This document shows, one piece after another, positions 31,719 through 41,582 of a stretch of 64,000 nucleotides of DNA. How positions within the stretch are numbered: the first letter of the stretch is position 1; the number at the start of each line of letters is the position of its first letter. The notes beneath the pieces were generated by a model. It was not told the origin of the DNA. It saw only the letters and a list, made by a program, of their open reading frames with translations, and did not search any database. Source of the stretch: an uncultured Enterobacterales bacterium (lineage in GTDB: Bacteria > Pseudomonadota > Gammaproteobacteria > Enterobacterales > CALYQQ01); the NCBI GenBank assembly GCA_945288535.1, contig CALYQQ010000004.1:62001-126000 (forward strand), written 5' to 3'. The position numbers were made by a program, and so were the translations under genes.

Positions 31719-32435
31719 ATGGATAGGAAAAAAATTAGCTTAACAGAGTTTCGTGCTTTATTAAAAAATGATATGAGTATCATGTTTGGCGGTTTACATG
31801 GTATAGGTACACCACAAATACTGATAGACCAAATCTATCTATCAGGCGTAAAGAATTTAACCATGATTGGTAATGATGTGGGTTTAAATAATCATGGCAT
31901 TAGTGCTTTGATTAATAATAAGCAAGTTAGCAAAATAATTATATCTCAGTTAAGTTCCAATCCTATGATTTATAATTATATGCAATCAGGGGAAATTGAT
32001 ATCGAACTTGTTCCACAATCAACGTTATCAGAACGAATTCATTGTGGTGCAAATGGATTTGGTGGCTTTCTGACAACAACAGGTATAGGTAGTTTTATTG
32101 AAAACCATAAAAAAAGAGTTAATATGAATAATATTACCTATATCGTTGAATTACCATTACACGCAGATTTGGCAATTATCCAAGCCGATATTGCTGACAG
32201 TACAGGTAATTTATCCTATAAACCTGAAGCAAGAAATTTAAATCCTCTCATGGCCTCAGCTGCAACTACGGTGGTTGCATTATGTAATAAAATTATTACT
32301 TCAGGGCTATTGAAATCTGAGCTAGTAATGACACCCAATGTATTTGTCGATTATCTATTATGTCCTACACAAATCGAAAATAAAAGCAACGAAATAGAGC
32401 CTATATTTTATTACTCTAGCAAAAACATCATGTAA
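31719..32435 (+). CDS. CoA-transferase alpha subunit, AtoD-like, without its beta subunit
   Basis: This 238-residue protein resembles the alpha subunit of acetate/acetoacetate CoA-transferases (E. coli AtoD, 220). Matching blocks are MSIMFGGLHGIGTPQILIDQI near residues 19-39, CGANGFGGFLTTTGIGS near 108-124 and PLHADLAIIQADIADSTGNLSY near 145-166. The catalytic glutamate of this family is in the beta subunit, which is normally the next gene. Here the next gene, dsbA, is on the other strand, so the protein cannot be a complete enzyme by itself. A clean frame and AGGA before the ATG show it is still intact. Confidence 0.75.
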   Translation: MDRKKISLTEFRALLKNDMSIMFGGLHGIGTPQILIDQIYLSGVKNLTMIGNDVGLNNHGISALINNKQVSKIIISQLSSNPMIYNYMQSGEIDIELVPQSTLSERIHCGANGFGGFLTTTGIGSFIENHKKRVNMNNITYIVELPLHADLAIIQADIADSTGNLSYKPEARNLNPLMASAATTVVALCNKIITSGLLKSELVMTPNVFVDYLLCPTQIENKSNEIEPIFYYSSKNIM

Positions 32436-32492
32436 TATAGGCAACTATTAATATAAAAGAACACCGGTAAAACCAGTATTTTTTATATATCT

Positions 32493-33104
32493 TTATGATT
32501 TATTTCTTAATAAAAAATCAACAACACTGATAAACTCATCTGGAGTAGCAATTTTTTGATTAACTACATGGTATTTGTTATTAACATAAATTGCCGGAAT
32601 ACCCCGAATATTAAACGCCTCAGCTGCTTTTTGCTGTTTAACAAATAAAGAATCAATAATGAAGCTATTCCATAAGGAATCAAATTCTTTTTCATTCACA
32701 CCAGCTTTAATAAATACATCACGAATATCATTTAAGCTATTAATACTATGTTTTTCCTGAACCGCGTCAAACATTAACGGCTTAATTTTGTCTTCAATTT
32801 TTAGTGTAATCGCGATACCCCAGGCTTTGGTTAGCATGGTGCCCGTCTCTCCCCCCATAAAGCTTACATGATATTTTTGGTATGTCCCTTCTTTTGGTAC
32901 GATATTTTCGATTTTTTCTGAAATATGAAAGACCTGATCAAATTGTCTACATGCAGGACAATAAAATGAGAAAAATTCTGTTACTCGAGGTTCGGCTGAA
33001 GCCTGATTATTAAGAGTTTCATATTGAACACCATCCTTAAAATCTGCTGCTGAAACATTAAATGCTACTATGCCACCAATAAGCGCAAATAAAAATTTTT
33101 TCAT
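32493..33104 (-). CDS. dsbA: Thiol:disulfide oxidoreductase DsbA
   Basis: This 203-residue periplasmic protein donates disulfide bonds to secreted proteins and is re-oxidised by DsbB. A signal peptide ends at about residue 19 or 20 (FNVSAA). The active site is CPAC at residues 49-52, where E. coli has CPHC. The cis-proline loop RGIPAIYV follows near residues 168-175. The middle histidine normally makes DsbA strongly oxidising, so the alanine is notable. AGGGA precedes the ATG. It follows srkA by 24 bases, the E. coli order yihD-srkA-dsbA. Confidence 0.93.
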   Translation of the reverse strand: MKKFLFALIGGIVAFNVSAADFKDGVQYETLNNQASAEPRVTEFFSFYCPACRQFDQVFHISEKIENIVPKEGTYQKYHVSFMGGETGTMLTKAWGIAITLKIEDKIKPLMFDAVQEKHSINSLNDIRDVFIKAGVNEKEFDSLWNSFIIDSLFVKQQKAAEAFNIRGIPAIYVNNKYHVVNQKIATPDEFISVVDFLLRNKS

Positions 33105-33128
33105 ATTCCCTAGACTCCAATTTATATA

Positions 33129-34115
33129 TTAATACTCATATAATAAATTTAATGATGGTTGTTTTAATAAGTTAATTTGTTCATTAAATGAAGATAACTG
33201 ATTACGCCAAAAAAGTTCTTCCGTCATCCAGACAAAGGTTGAAGGAAAAGCAGGATCATTCCAGCGTTTTGCTACCCATGCTAAATAATGAATTGAACGC
33301 ATAGCACGTAATGGTTCAATTAGTTTTAATTCATTATAATTAAATTCAGAAAATTCGCTGTATGCCTCAAGCAAAATATCCAACTGAATAAGTTGATCAC
33401 GCCGATCACCATGTAATAGCATCCATAAATCTTGTACTGCTGGACCATTACGTGCATCATCAAAATCGACTAATAACGGCCCTTCCTGCCACAAAATGTT
33501 ACCAGGATGACAATCGCCATGGAGTCGTAAACTAGACCAGTTATTGTGCCAGTATTGTTCTATAGTGTCGATAAGATTATCGAGCACCTCTAAAAATAGC
33601 GATTTAATAGATTTTGGAATAAGAGTACAATGCTCGAGTAGCTGACGTGGCTGGTAGATATATTCATTTAATCCTATCGTAGGGCGATAAAAAAATTGGC
33701 TGTGTTGTGTTAATTTATGTAAGCGACCAAGCAAACGACCTACACATTCCAGTTGATTTTCATTATCAACCTCATATCCTCTCCCCCCTAAACTGAGATA
33801 AAGGCTAAAAAAATAACCTCGATATTCATGTAACGTTTGGCCTGCAATAATAAGAGGTGCAATGACAGGGATTTCTTGCTCAACTAATTGATGAAGTAAT
33901 TGATGCTCTTCAACAATTTGTTGCTGATCCCAACGTTGAGGTCGATAAAATTTAATAACATAGCGTTTGCGAGTTTCATCAGTAAATTGATAGACTCTAT
34001 TTTCATAGCTATTTAACGGGAGTAAACCTGAATAAACCTGTATACCAATCGTATCAAGCGCATCAAGGATGGTGTCGGGTGTCAGAGATATAAAATTAAA
34101 GTGAGGCTCACTCAT
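33129..34115 (-). CDS. srkA: Stress response kinase A
   Basis: This 328-residue protein (E. coli SrkA, formerly YihE or RdoA, is also 328) is a Ser/Thr kinase of the choline-kinase-like fold that protects against stress-induced death. Catalytic motifs are LRLHGDCHPGNILW near residues 197-210 and LLVDFDDARNGPAVQDLW near 215-232, the equivalents of the kinase HxD and DFD loops. It begins MSEPHFNFISLTPDT after AGGAAC. It lies between yihD and dsbA and is probably co-transcribed with dsbA, as in E. coli. Confidence 0.94.
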   Translation of the reverse strand: MSEPHFNFISLTPDTILDALDTIGIQVYSGLLPLNSYENRVYQFTDETRKRYVIKFYRPQRWDQQQIVEEHQLLHQLVEQEIPVIAPLIIAGQTLHEYRGYFFSLYLSLGGRGYEVDNENQLECVGRLLGRLHKLTQHSQFFYRPTIGLNEYIYQPRQLLEHCTLIPKSIKSLFLEVLDNLIDTIEQYWHNNWSSLRLHGDCHPGNILWQEGPLLVDFDDARNGPAVQDLWMLLHGDRRDQLIQLDILLEAYSEFSEFNYNELKLIEPLRAMRSIHYLAWVAKRWNDPAFPSTFVWMTEELFWRNQLSSFNEQINLLKQPSLNLLYEY

Positions 34116-34172
34116 TTTTTTGTTCCTATAAAAATAACACTAAACACTCTTTGATGAATTAAACGTTAAGGC

Positions 34173-34442
34173 TCATTTTATTATTCCGCGAGCACGTAGC
34201 AAGGCAGTCTTAAAATCCTCTTCATAATCTTTTTGTAAACCAGGAATAGTATCTGTACTACCACTATTACGCATTTTTAAATGGTAAATTAAAACATCAT
34301 CTGTTAATTCAGATAAATCACCTTTAAATCCGGCTTCTTTAGCTAATTTCAATAAAAAAGCTAGCAAATTCATATCCGATTCTTTAAGCCACTCAGGATG
34401 GAGTAACTCAATAAGTTCATCAATACGATGACAAATTGGCAT
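34173..34442 (-). CDS. yihD: YihD-family protein of unknown function
   Basis: This 89-residue protein has the length and position of E. coli YihD, a conserved small cytoplasmic protein with no known function (DUF1040). It begins [21 protein letters not shown], and [14 protein letters not shown] lies near residues 26-39. AAGGAG lies 6 bases before the ATG, a strong ribosome-binding site. The next genes on the strand are srkA and dsbA, the E. coli order. Confidence 0.9.
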   Translation of the reverse strand: MPICHRIDELIELLHPEWLKESDMNLLAFLLKLAKEAGFKGDLSELTDDVLIYHLKMRNSGSTDTIPGLQKDYEEDFKTALLRARGIIK

Positions 34443-34993
34443 ATAAGCTCCTTAACGATTATCTAAATGATATCTCATATAATAATATAAAAATGAGTAT
34501 AATATAGATACATCATATTATTTGTTAACATAAATTACTTTTTTTTGAAAAAAACTTATTATTTTAAATGATTGATAAATAATATTTTACTAAAACTTTT
34601 CATTTTACTTTAGCTTGAAACATCATTATTTAATAAAAAGAGAAATATATTATTAATTATCAATAATAAATAGAATAAAGATAAGCAACAATAATGTTGT
34701 GTAATACGATTTTTATTAAAATTTTTCATTATTAAAAAGACGTTATAATATAATAAATAAAAAATTCAACTTCACTTATGGGGTTATACATTATTAATAT
34801 AATTGTTCATACCTTACCTACTCGATATCAATACATTTTAAGTTCATATAGAGTAAATGAGCATAAAAATAAGTCTGTGTAGTGATTATCATTGAAAATA
34901 GTTATCAAATTAATAATTACACTCTGTAACATAAATAGCGTGTTTATTTTTAATGCTTAATTCATTTATCTCCTTACTATTAATGAGGTCAGT
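34443..34993. other. Gap between yihD and ycbX
   Basis: These 551 AT-rich bases separate the divergent yihD and ycbX genes and should hold their promoters. I see no gene, no repeat and no clear operator. Confidence 0.5.
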
Positions 34994-36103
34994 ATGTATC
35001 ATCTTAGCCAGTTATATATTTACCCTATTAAGTCGATGCGGGGACTACAATTATCTCATGCGCAAGTAACGAAACATGGTTTAGCATTTGATCGTCTATT
35101 TATGTTAACCGACTTTCAAGGAAATTTTATTACTGCACGAAACATTACTAATTTAGTCTGTTTTACCCCCGCATTACATTCTGATGGATTAGTTCTTCAG
35201 GCGCCGGATGGGCAATATAAAACAATTTTACTTAGTCAATTTTCTCAACACACCTTTCCTACAGAAGTATGGGGAAACAATTTTGTATCATTTGTTGCGC
35301 CTACGGAAATAAACCAATGGTTAAGCAACTATTTACAGCAAGATATCCAACTACGTTGGTTAGGTGAAGATAGTCATCGCCGGGTAAAAAATTATCCTGA
35401 TATTCCTTTATCTTTTGCTGATGGTTATCCTTATATGTTGATTAACGAAGCATCGCTGCAATTACTTGAATCACGTTGTCAAAATACACTTTCAGTTTAT
35501 CAATTTAGACCCAATATAGTGGTAAGTGGTTTTTCGGCATTTGCTGAAGATAGCTGGAAAACTATTCGTATTGGTAACGTTATTTTTGATGTAATTAAAC
35601 CTTGTAGTCGCTGTATTTTAACTACGGTAAATCCAATAACAGGAAAAAAACATCCAACTCGAGAACCTTTAAGTATATTAGAACAATTCAGAACTAATGC
35701 AGAAAAACCTGAAGATGTGGATTTTGGCATCAATTTAATAGCCCGTAATAACGGTATTATTCGTTGTGGTGATCGTGTTGAACTAATAGAGCAACAACAA
35801 CCTAATATTTATATAAATAGATTGGGTAGTGAAAAGCCACTTAGTAGTGTCAATTCTTATAAAAAAGTCACAATTTGTTATCAAAATAAAATGATTACCG
35901 GTAACAATCAGCAAGTTATACTTGAACAACTCGAGAAGCATGGGATACATGTTAATTATGCTTGTAGAGCAGGTATTTGCGGCCACTGTGCGTTAAAACT
36001 TATTAAAGGCACAGCGCGTTCCTTGAAAAAAGGCAATATTATTCAAGATGGCAATCTATTAACATGCAGTTGCGTACCACTTGAGAATATTGAACTATCA
36101 TAA
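34994..36103 (+). CDS. ycbX: MOSC- and ferredoxin-domain protein YcbX
   Basis: This 369-residue protein is the E. coli YcbX length. It begins with the beta-barrel YHLSQLYIYPIKSMRGL. A MOSC domain follows, with the conserved cysteine in KPCSRCILTTVNP near residues 204-216, expected to bind molybdenum cofactor. The C-terminal 80 residues are a 2Fe-2S ferredoxin domain with YACRAGICGHCALKL near 319-333 and a final ligand in LLTCSCVP near 355-362. E. coli YcbX detoxifies N-hydroxylated base analogues. The molybdenum-cofactor genes mobA and mobB follow immediately, which fits. GAGG precedes the ATG. Confidence 0.92.
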   Translation: MYHLSQLYIYPIKSMRGLQLSHAQVTKHGLAFDRLFMLTDFQGNFITARNITNLVCFTPALHSDGLVLQAPDGQYKTILLSQFSQHTFPTEVWGNNFVSFVAPTEINQWLSNYLQQDIQLRWLGEDSHRRVKNYPDIPLSFADGYPYMLINEASLQLLESRCQNTLSVYQFRPNIVVSGFSAFAEDSWKTIRIGNVIFDVIKPCSRCILTTVNPITGKKHPTREPLSILEQFRTNAEKPEDVDFGINLIARNNGIIRCGDRVELIEQQQPNIYINRLGSEKPLSSVNSYKKVTICYQNKMITGNNQQVILEQLEKHGIHVNYACRAGICGHCALKLIKGTARSLKKGNIIQDGNLLTCSCVPLENIELS

Positions 36104-36260
36104 AATTTAATAAAAAATAACTGGTTATACTATAAGATAAATTTACTTTATATAATATGTTAATGAGTATATACAGATCAATGTGTTATCTGTAATAAAT
36201 GATTATACTTAATACTATAATAACATTGCCTATTTATTAGGTATGACCCAAGGATTTATA

Positions 36261-36839
36261 ATGCACTTACCTAAATTAACCGGCGCTATTTTAGCGGGTG
36301 GCAAAGGTCGTCGGATGGGGGGAATCGATAAAGGTTTAATTACGCTTGCGGGACAATATCTTTACGAGAAAACCTTAGTCAGGTTAAAACCACAAGTTGA
36401 TCATATTATTATTAATGCTAATCGTAATATAGAACGCTATGAGAAAAGTGGTTACCCGGTAATATCAGATAAGTTTGGTTATTATGATGGTCCATTAGCG
36501 GGTATGATCACGTGTATGGAACAAAGTAAAACTGAATGGTTACTTTTTGTTCCTTGCGATACGCCGATGATTCCAATTAATCTGGCGAAACATTTATGGG
36601 ATGAACATGGTAATAAAACCATTGCTTATGCATGTGATGCTTTTCGTGCTCATCCGACATTATGCTTGATAAATAAATCACAAATAGAACCACTCACCCA
36701 ATATATACTCAACGGAAACCGTAAGATACTGTTATTTTTTCAACAGCAAAAGGCTCAAGCAGTCCATTTTTATAATGAAAAGAATGCATTTGATAATCTT
36801 AATTATCCTGAAGATTGCCTTAAATGGTTACAAGGTTAA
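36261..36839 (+). CDS. mobA: Molybdenum cofactor guanylyltransferase
   Basis: This enzyme joins GMP to molybdopterin, making the bis-MGD cofactor. I start it at the ATG at 36261, since AAGGA is 6 bases upstream; an ATG at 36243 would add six residues. The product has 192 residues (E. coli MobA has 194). Nucleotide-binding motifs are GAILAGGKGRRMGGIDKG near residues 7-24 and LFVPCDTPMIP near 95-105. The gene is followed by mobB after 9 bases. Confidence 0.94.
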   Translation: MHLPKLTGAILAGGKGRRMGGIDKGLITLAGQYLYEKTLVRLKPQVDHIIINANRNIERYEKSGYPVISDKFGYYDGPLAGMITCMEQSKTEWLLFVPCDTPMIPINLAKHLWDEHGNKTIAYACDAFRAHPTLCLINKSQIEPLTQYILNGNRKILLFFQQQKAQAVHFYNEKNAFDNLNYPEDCLKWLQG

Positions 36840-36848
36840 TAAAAATCT

Positions 36849-37364
36849 ATGAATAAAATACCTTTACTGGCTATTTCCGGTTATAGTGGCACAGGTAAAA
36901 CGACTTTATTAAAAAAGCTTATTCCATGTTTACTCAAAAAGAATATTAGACCCGGGGTAATTAAACATACTCATCATAATATTGATATTGATAAACCTGG
37001 AAAAGATAGTTATGAATTGCGTCAAGTAGGAGCAATCCAAACCATGCTCGCTTGTGATAACCGTTGGGCTTTGATGACGGAAACAACGTTTTCTAGTGAT
37101 TTTGATTATCTGGCAAATCAATTCGATCCTGAAAAAATAGATATTCTATTAGTGGAAGGCTTTAAACAAGAACCTATTAATAAAATAGCTGTTTACCGGC
37201 AAGCAATAAACAGACCAGTAAATTCTTTGCTTGATAACTATGTTATTGCTTTAGTCTGTGATCAACCTGAAAATGTCGATATTAAACAATTTAATATCAA
37301 TGATATAAATGCTATTGTTGATTTTATTATAACCTGGTTAAATCAACAACAATGTCAAAAATAA
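36849..37364 (+). CDS. mobB: Molybdopterin-guanine dinucleotide biosynthesis adaptor MobB
   Basis: This 171-residue GTP-binding protein (E. coli MobB is 175) helps MobA. The Walker A motif GYSGTGKTTLLKKL is at about residues 11-24. VIKHTHHNIDIDKPGKDSYELRQ near 37-59 is the typical second block, and LLVEGFKQEPINKI near 99-112 is the third. It directly follows mobA, as in E. coli. It ends 37 bases before an mdtD-like gene. Confidence 0.94.
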   Translation: MNKIPLLAISGYSGTGKTTLLKKLIPCLLKKNIRPGVIKHTHHNIDIDKPGKDSYELRQVGAIQTMLACDNRWALMTETTFSSDFDYLANQFDPEKIDILLVEGFKQEPINKIAVYRQAINRPVNSLLDNYVIALVCDQPENVDIKQFNINDINAIVDFIITWLNQQQCQK

Positions 37365-37401
37365 CCTTTAAAATACAGATAATTACCTTTAATACTCTAC
37401 T

Positions 37402-38790
37402 ATGGTAATAAATAATCAAAAACAAAATATAGCTGGATTACCTTGGTTAGCGGCAATAGCCTTTTTTATGCAGTCGTTAGACAATACTATCTTAAATACG
37501 GCTATTCCTACAATTGCAAGTTACTTAAATACAACATCAGTAGCTATGCGTATGGCGGTAATAAGTTATACGTTAACCGTTGCTTTGCTTATTCCAGTAA
37601 GTGGCTGGATAGCTGATCGTTTTGGTACAAAACGTGTATTCATCTCAGCGGTATCAATTTTTACATTAGGGTCATTATGTTGTGCAATGTCCCCATCCTT
37701 AAATTTCTTGATTATAGCGCGTATAATTCAAGCGATTGGTGGTGCTATGATGATGCCCGTATCAAGATTAGCAATTCTACGTGCTTACCCACGTAGTCAA
37801 CTAATCCAAATAATGAATTTTGTTGCTATCCCTGGTCTTGTTGGGCCAATTATAGGTCCCATTCTAGGAGGGTGGCTAGTGACTTATGCGAGCTGGCACT
37901 GGATATTTCTCATAAACATTCCTATAGGGATAATAGGAATAGTCTACTCATTAAAATTTATGCCTACATTTACAATGCCTGTAACACGCTTTGACCTAAG
38001 AGGTTTTTTACTGGTAGGCTTCAGTTTAGTTCTCATGACCGTTGGTTTAACATTAATGGGAGAATACAAAGTTAATATAACAATTATTTTTGCGGTCATC
38101 CTTAGTAGTATTATTTTCATGTGCTTTTATATTTTACACGCACGTCGTTGTCAGGCACCCTTAATTCGCTTATCACTATTTAATAATAACGTTTTTTGCC
38201 TTGGTGTTATAGGTAATCTACTTACCCGTTTAGGTATTGGGAGTATGCCTTTTTTACTTCCCCTTATGTTACAGATTGGTTTTCATCGTTCGCCCTTTAC
38301 CGCGGGTATAATAATGATCCCTTTAGCTGTTGGTTCTATTTTCGCCAAATATTTTGTATCCAATATACTCACATACTTACATTATAAAACAACATTAATT
38401 CTAACAACATTTTTTACAGGACTTATTATTGCAGCCTATAGCTTGCAGCAACAAGATACAACGTTATATTTACTCTGCATTCCTTTATTTATTAATGGTG
38501 TATTAACATCGATTCATTTTACCTCATTAAATACATTAACATTAGGCAGTTTAACTGATAATTATGCCAGTGAGGGTAATAGTATCATGTCAGTCACTCA
38601 ACAACTTTCAATAAGCTTTGGTATTGCTATAAGTGCTTCTATTTATAACCTATTTGCGACGATGAATATAGGTTCACCTATAGATGATTTCCACTATACT
38701 TTTATTGTTATGGGTGTATTGACACTTTTATCATCAATAACGTTCTTTAAATTACATAAAAGTGCTGGTCAAGATATGCTTAAAAAATAA
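37402..38790 (+). CDS. mdtD: MFS multidrug exporter, MdtD-like
   Basis: This 462-residue inner-membrane protein belongs to the DHA2 (14-helix) drug:proton antiporters. It starts with WLAAIAFFMQSLDNTILNTAIPTIA. The antiporter motifs include GWIADRFGTKRVF near residues 66-78, GPILGGWLVTYASWHWIFLINIPIG near 152-176 and RFDLRGFLL. It is most like E. coli MdtD (471 residues), which there belongs to the mdtABCD operon; here it stands alone after mobB. No substrate can be read from the sequence. Confidence 0.8.
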   Translation: MVINNQKQNIAGLPWLAAIAFFMQSLDNTILNTAIPTIASYLNTTSVAMRMAVISYTLTVALLIPVSGWIADRFGTKRVFISAVSIFTLGSLCCAMSPSLNFLIIARIIQAIGGAMMMPVSRLAILRAYPRSQLIQIMNFVAIPGLVGPIIGPILGGWLVTYASWHWIFLINIPIGIIGIVYSLKFMPTFTMPVTRFDLRGFLLVGFSLVLMTVGLTLMGEYKVNITIIFAVILSSIIFMCFYILHARRCQAPLIRLSLFNNNVFCLGVIGNLLTRLGIGSMPFLLPLMLQIGFHRSPFTAGIIMIPLAVGSIFAKYFVSNILTYLHYKTTLILTTFFTGLIIAAYSLQQQDTTLYLLCIPLFINGVLTSIHFTSLNTLTLGSLTDNYASEGNSIMSVTQQLSISFGIAISASIYNLFATMNIGSPIDDFHYTFIVMGVLTLLSSITFFKLHKSAGQDMLKK

Positions 38791-38859
38791 TAAAATGGAC
38801 TATCTAATCAAAGTAAGTTGATATTAATAAGATGAATACTGGTAATTTAATACATTACA

Positions 38860-38890
38860 CTATCAATCCATATTTTATATGGATTGATAG
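38860..38890. terminator. Inverted repeat between convergent mdtD and katE
   Basis: CTATCAATCCATAT (38860-38873) and ATATGGATTGATAG (38877-38890) form a perfect 14-base stem with loop TTT. It sits between two converging genes. Neither side has a clear T-run, so it may work as a shared bidirectional terminator or only protect the mRNA ends. Confidence 0.6.
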
Positions 38891-38920
38891 ATCAACCAAA
38901 ATACCATTGAATTAAATCAA

Positions 38921-41188
38921 TTACGCTGCTATTTTTTCACGAGACCAAACTCTATGTTGTTTCATTGCATTAATTAAACAGCTACATAAGCTATCTATAT
39001 TATCATTAAAAAAAACGCCTTTATCGTCTTTTGGCAGGCCTGTCTCTGAATAGACATGCTCAGCCTGACCTTGTAGTGCTACGGCTTTCAAATGGTTAAA
39101 TGCTTCCTGTATATAATAACGAGCATTACTATCAATCTTTAACGCCTCAATACTTTGTTGCCCTTCTGGTATCAAAACGGCATCTATAGTGACGGATGGA
39201 TTACCTTCTATTGTACCATCAATTATAAGCATATCACCTTGCAATGTCGTCACCATACCGGCATGTGGTGCAAATAATTTGCTGTGAATACCAACCTTAT
39301 TTAATGCCTTTTTAATAGTATCGACTGACTTTCCGCAAACCCCATCGGCAACAAGTAAAGCAACTTGACGCCCCTTAATAGGCTGCTCTTTGTTAGCATA
39401 AAGACTTAAGGTAGGATCTTTCGTTAATCCATTGACTGCTGCAGGCGGTTTACGAGTAAGTTGTTCCTGAGAAAGCGTAATACCTAAATTTTTAGCAACT
39501 TGTTGCGCCAAATTAGTATCAACATGTGTTAATAAGTCAACAACACGTTCACGAATATAAGGCCTTGTTACTTTACCTAATTCAAAACTAAAACCACCCA
39601 CAATATGTGCTTGTTCAAATGGCGTTTGGCTTAACCAAAATAATCTCGGATGAGAATAAAATTCAGTAAAAGAAGGACTTCTTTCTCTAATTTTATGTGC
39701 ATCAATACGTTCATAATAAGAGGCAAACCCACCACCACTATCACTTGGTGGTGTTTCTCTAGGCCAATTGTTATCTATAGAATTAGGTTCGTAATTGGCA
39801 GAGTTATTAATCATCATACGATGCATGCCATCGCGTTGATGGTTATGAAAAGGACAAACTGGTCTATTAATAGGTATTTCATGAAAATTAGGTCCACCTA
39901 AACGACTTAACTGCGTATCTAAATAAGAGAAAAGTCGACCTTGTAATAAGGGATCATTTGAAAAATCAAGACCGGGTACAATATTAGAAGGACAAAATGC
40001 AATTTGTTCTGTTTCCGCAAAATAGTTGTCAGGATTACGATTAAGAACCATTTTTCCAACTATTTCTACTGGTACTAAGGCTTCAGGAATAAGTTTAGTT
40101 GCATCTAAAATATCAAAATCAAATTTATTTTCATCTTCTTCTGGTATAATTTGTAAACCTAATTCATATTCAGGATAATCACCTGCTTCAATGCTTTCCC
40201 ATAATTCTCGTCGATGAAAATCGGGATCACGACCTGTTAATAATTGTGCTTCATCCCAAATTAATGAACTTGTTCCGGCTAAAGGTTTCCAGTGAAAACG
40301 AACAAAACAACTTTTTCCTTTTGCATTAATCATACGATAAGTATGGATACCAAAACCTTCCATTGTACGTAAACTGCGTGGAATACCTCGATCAGACATT
40401 GCCCAAAATACATTGTGAAGCGTTTCTGGTTGTAATGAAATATAGTCCCAAAAAGTATCATGCGCACTCTGCCCTTGAGGGATCTCATTATGAGGCTCTG
40501 GTTTTACTGCGTGAACAAAATCAGGAAACTTAATCGCATCATGAATAAAGAAAATAGGTGTATTATTACCAACTAAATCAAAATTACCTTCTTGAGTATA
40601 AAATTTTGTTGCCCAACCTCTAATATCTCTAACCGTATCAGCTGATCCTTTTGATCCCTGAACAGTAGAAAATCGTACAAAAACAGGGGTTTTTTTCTCA
40701 GGATCTTGTAAAAAATCGGCTTTACTATATTTGCTTAATGACTTATAAACTTGAAAATAACCATGTGCACCAGCGCCTCGTGCATGAACTATTCGTTCTG
40801 GGATCCGTTCATGATCAAAATGAGTTATCTTTTCTCGTAAAAAAAAGTCTTCTAATAAAGAAGGTCCTCTATTTCCTACTTTTAACGAATTTTGATTATC
40901 CGCTATTTTTAAACCTTGATTAGATGTCAACGCTTGTCCTTGTCCATCATACACCATACTGTCTAAAGAATCTGTTTTAATTGTTCTATTACTAGGTGTC
41001 TTCTTTGAACCCGGTGCCATGGGTTCTTTTCCAGGTGGCGTAGGTTTTGCTGTTGGTTTGATATTAATATCTGGTGGTGCTGTATCGGCTAAATGAGGTT
41101 TTACTGAATCATCTCCTGTCATAGGTGCTAAATGACAGTTTTTTTTACCTAAATATTTATCTTCATCTTTCATATACTCATTCCTCAC
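38921..41188 (-). CDS. katE: Monofunctional catalase HPII
   Basis: This 755-residue large-subunit catalase (E. coli KatE is 753) breaks down hydrogen peroxide. A proline- and lysine-rich N-terminal arm (about residues 1-75) is typical of the class. The distal histidine is in [12 protein letters not shown] near 132-143, the asparagine region is [16 protein letters not shown] near 200-215, and the haem tyrosine is in [14 protein letters not shown] near 415-428. The C-terminal 150 residues form the extra flavodoxin-like domain ([14 protein letters not shown]). It is transcribed alone and converges on mdtD. Confidence 0.95.
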   Translation of the reverse strand: MRNEYMKDEDKYLGKKNCHLAPMTGDDSVKPHLADTAPPDINIKPTAKPTPPGKEPMAPGSKKTPSNRTIKTDSLDSMVYDGQGQALTSNQGLKIADNQNSLKVGNRGPSLLEDFFLREKITHFDHERIPERIVHARGAGAHGYFQVYKSLSKYSKADFLQDPEKKTPVFVRFSTVQGSKGSADTVRDIRGWATKFYTQEGNFDLVGNNTPIFFIHDAIKFPDFVHAVKPEPHNEIPQGQSAHDTFWDYISLQPETLHNVFWAMSDRGIPRSLRTMEGFGIHTYRMINAKGKSCFVRFHWKPLAGTSSLIWDEAQLLTGRDPDFHRRELWESIEAGDYPEYELGLQIIPEEDENKFDFDILDATKLIPEALVPVEIVGKMVLNRNPDNYFAETEQIAFCPSNIVPGLDFSNDPLLQGRLFSYLDTQLSRLGGPNFHEIPINRPVCPFHNHQRDGMHRMMINNSANYEPNSIDNNWPRETPPSDSGGGFASYYERIDAHKIRERSPSFTEFYSHPRLFWLSQTPFEQAHIVGGFSFELGKVTRPYIRERVVDLLTHVDTNLAQQVAKNLGITLSQEQLTRKPPAAVNGLTKDPTLSLYANKEQPIKGRQVALLVADGVCGKSVDTIKKALNKVGIHSKLFAPHAGMVTTLQGDMLIIDGTIEGNPSVTIDAVLIPEGQQSIEALKIDSNARYYIQEAFNHLKAVALQGQAEHVYSETGLPKDDKGVFFNDNIDSLCSCLINAMKQHRVWSREKIAA

Positions 41189-41582
41189 AAAAAAGAAATG
41201 CTGATAAAATAACCGGTTGTGATTTATTCAGAAAAGTATCAAACGGTAGAAAACAATATCAGTCATACTTAATATAGTTTATAGCTATTATTTCTACATA
41301 AAGTTTATGAATATAAGCAATTAAAGATAAGATGAACCAAGTATTGATTTAAATAGAGCAAAAGCTTATTTTATTTTTCCTTAGTAACATATTGTTTAAT
41401 ACAACAATTTTATTGATATCAGTATATTAATAAATAAAAATTATTAAGATAGTTAAAGATAGCATTTATTATGAATAGTGCTCTGTAACTTATTAAAAAA
41501 AGATTTATTATTAATTCATATTTAAAATAACTATAAATGCCTAAATTAGCTTAGGCATTTACTATTCGCATAAAAAATAACC
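41189..41582. other. Gap between katE and asnA
   Basis: These 394 bases should contain the katE promoter at the left and hold the asnA terminator at 41535-41560. No gene is visible. Confidence 0.5.
41535..41560 (-). terminator. Terminator of asnA
   Basis: AAATGCCTAA and TTAGGCATTT pair perfectly over 10 bases around ATTAGC, 23 bases past the asnA stop codon. The minus-strand tail ATAGTTATTTT is T-rich. Confidence 0.7.

Noticed and set aside
38921-41188. KatE as a fusion protein because of its length
   Set aside because: A C-terminal flavodoxin-like domain and N-terminal arm are normal for HPII catalases; E. coli KatE has 753 residues.
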